Below are positions 62,599 to 64,000 of a DNA stretch of 64,000 nt, one piece after another. Source of the DNA: Oxyruncus cristatus. Taxonomy: Eukaryota; Chordata; Aves; Passeriformes; Cotingidae. The notes under the pieces were generated by a model that had not been told where the DNA came from, did not search any database, and saw only the letters and a list, made by a program, of their open reading frames with translations. Position 1 is the first letter of the stretch. Each line of letters opens with the position of its first letter. The position numbers and the translations under genes were made by a program. Location: assembly GCA_013399855.1 (NCBI GenBank), contig VXAY01005813.1:723825-787824 (forward strand), given 5' to 3'.

Positions 62599-63742
62599 GT
62601 GCGGGGGGCGGGACCTGGCCGGGCGGGGGCGTGGGGTGGCCGGACCGCGCTGCAGCGTCCTCACCTGCTCCTCGTCCCGCAGCGCTGCTCGTGCGACCCC
62701 TGGACAAGGAGCCGGCGGTGGCCCAGATGCTGAGGATAATGCAGCTGCTGTCGCGGGTCGAAGAGGGCGAGAACCTCGGTAGGTGCCTTCCCCGGGAGCC
62801 CCGCTGCGTGTCCTGGGCTGTGTCCGTGCCCCTGCGGCTCCCGGAGCAGTGTCCCTGCGCAGGGCAGAACTCTGGCCTGTGTCTGTGCCCCTGCGCTGGC
62901 CTGAGCCTGTGGGGCTGTGGGGGCTCTCCCTGGGGTAAGTAAGGGGTGGCTGTTCATGCCTGTGTCTTGCTGCTGGGACCAAGAGCAGCATCCATGGTGC
63001 TCCAGAGCTGGCCTGGTGTCCACGCACACCCGCCTTTTTACTGTTGCTCAGCTTTGGAGCTTCCAAACTCCCATGGGTCAGCGCTGGGCACCTGGGAAAT
63101 TCTCAGGTGCTGCTTTCAGTGTTTTCCATGGCTTGGTGAATTTCCCCCTTGGGGCAGGGGGAAATTGCTGTTCAGATACTGGGCAGTGCCTAATCTTCAG
63201 CCTCAATAGCCCTGGGATTTGTAAGCAGCCTGTGCAGGTGCAGAGCTCCCACCCGTGCAGGTGTATAACCAGCTTTCTGTAGGGAAGCGCCGTGAGCCCT
63301 CCCCAATCCCTTGGATGACAATTCTTGTAGATTGTACCTTCGACAAGGAGTCGGAGCTGACCCCACTTGAGTCAGCCCTTGCCGTCCTGGAGCTCGTCCA
63401 CAAGGAATTCTCTATGCCAGAGAAGACGATGGAGACTGTGCAGAAAATGGTGAAGGAAGCTGTAAGAACTTTTTCTTCCTCAAGAAATAATTTGTGCAGC
63501 TTTTGCCTTGGAAAGTACTGTGTGAATGATGGTGGGAGCTGCCTTACGTGTGGGATTCCCTCGTTAGCTGCAAACTCATGTCCACAGTGATGTGCAAGTT
63601 GGCTCTGAGCTGTTTCCTGTACCCTGCTCCAAACTGTCCTTGTTTTCCTCCGCAGGCTGTTATTGTCTGCATCAAAAACAAAGAGTTTGATAAAGCTTCC
63701 AAAATCGTCAAGAGGCACATGGGGAAGGATCCCAAGAACCAG
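62418..63742 (+). CDS. TERF2: TERF2 (TRF2, shelterin subunit), exons 1-4, partial 3'
   Basis: TRF2 binds double-stranded telomeric repeats in the nucleus and protects chromosome ends from ATM signalling and end joining. Exons at 62418-62598, 62683-62778, 63331-63461 and 63656-63742 join in frame. They give a short Arg-rich N-terminus ([13 protein letters not shown]), then most of the TRFH dimerisation domain: [65 protein letters not shown] and [16 protein letters not shown]. The Phe in CTFD matches the human docking residue for shelterin-associated peptides. Identity to TRF2 rather than TRF1 is clear from IMQALLVRP and CIKNKEF. The start at 62418 has a strong context (G at -3 and +4). An in-frame ATG at 62325 has a poor one. 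The N-terminus is shorter than mammalian. The hinge and Myb domain lie beyond the right edge. Confidence 0.96.
62683..62778 (+). CDS. TERF2: TERF2 exon 2
   Basis: Encodes [19 protein letters not shown] and [13 protein letters not shown]. Acceptor CTCGTCCCGCAG, donor CTCG|GTAGGT at 62779. The preceding intron is only 84 bases. Confidence 0.95.
62779..63330 (+). other. TERF2 intron 2
   Basis: 552 bases, GC-rich at the 5' end, with nothing else recognised. A plausible branch and pyrimidine region precedes the acceptor. Confidence 0.85.
63331..63461 (+). CDS. TERF2: TERF2 exon 3
   Basis: Encodes [38 protein letters not shown] and KMVKEA. Acceptor ATTCTTGTAG, donor GCT|GTAAGA at 63462. It carries the Phe of the TRFH peptide-docking site (TTC at 63339-63341). 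Confidence 0.95.
63656..63742 (+). CDS. TERF2: TERF2 exon 4
   Basis: Encodes [19 protein letters not shown] and [10 protein letters not shown], 29 codons. Acceptor TTTTCCTCCGCAG, donor CAG|GTGAGT at 63743. Confidence 0.95.
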
Positions 63743-64000
63743 GTGAGTATGTGTTGGAATAAAGTCAGGGCTTGCCTGATGTATCTTGGGGGGTATTTGG
63801 GGGGGTCTGATGTGCCCTGGGGTGAGGATGCCAAAAGGGAAACAATGCTCCTCGAGTGATGGACCCTCAGTATTGCACAGTAGATTATCACCTTGGAGAC
63901 CCCTCTGTCAATCATTTTTCCTCCATGGGTTTTCCCAGCATCCCCATTTATCCCTTCATGAGCCTCAAATTCGCATCTAGAGCTGGTTCTGGGGGTAGCA
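63743..64000 (+). other. TERF2 intron 4 (start)
   Basis: No further exon is visible before the window ends. Confidence 0.8.

Noticed and set aside
1..64000. CRISPR arrays, prokaryotic operons, integrated viral genomes, tRNA or rRNA genes
   Set aside because: None seen. The repeats are CR1, microsatellites and minisatellites, and no cloverleaf or rRNA-like sequence was recognised by eye. A covariance-model scan would be needed to exclude small RNAs fully.

Overview
This is vertebrate genomic DNA, almost certainly from a bird. Intron-split genes make up the coding content. At least twenty 3'-end copies of the CR1 LINE family, the dominant avian retroposon, are scattered through introns and intergenic DNA in both orientations. 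CpG-rich first exons are interrupted by runs of N, as is typical of avian short-read assemblies. I cannot resolve the species or order. Nothing points to bacterial, plasmid or phage DNA.

Three protein-coding genes can be recognised. (1) NFAT5 (TonEBP), minus strand, fills about the left 41 kb. Its exons 2-6 are at 21755-21880, 10549-11107, 5258-5450, 2781-2971 and 698-870. They encode the N-terminal regulatory region, the nuclear localisation signal and the first part of the Rel-homology DNA-binding region. The remaining exons lie beyond the left edge. Exon 1 is not visible and probably lies in the 683-base gap at 41008-41690. (2) CYB5B (outer-mitochondrial-membrane cytochrome b5), minus strand, has exons at about 58798-58942 (3' end lost in a 74-base gap), 52371-52499, 51927-51953, 50624-50655 and 49660-49750. 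It is complete except for about four codons in the gap. (3) TERF2 (TRF2, shelterin), plus strand, begins at 62418. Exons 1-4 (62418-62598, 62683-62778, 63331-63461, 63656-63742) cover the short basic N-terminus and most of the TRFH dimerisation domain. The gene runs off the right edge.

The order NFAT5 - CYB5B - TERF2, with CYB5B and TERF2 divergent and CYB5B in tandem with NFAT5, matches the human 16q22.1 block viewed from the other strand. The genes share a neighbourhood but not a pathway: osmotic-stress transcription factor, mitochondrial electron carrier, telomere protection.

Between genes, 41691-42085 is a G-rich degenerate minisatellite beside the NFAT5 CpG island. 42086-49659 is intergenic DNA plus the probable CYB5B 3'UTR. 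58943-62417 holds both divergent promoters: three CCAAT boxes and an E2F-like palindrome for CYB5B, and a CTCF-like motif and a duplicated 34-bp ZNF143-like unit for TERF2. I found no undescribed gene system. The best leads are regulatory or structural: the TERF2 promoter duplication and alternative start, the CYB5B microexons with a tandem acceptor, the open frame upstream of NFAT5 exon 3, and the inverted CR1 pair around NFAT5 exon 2.
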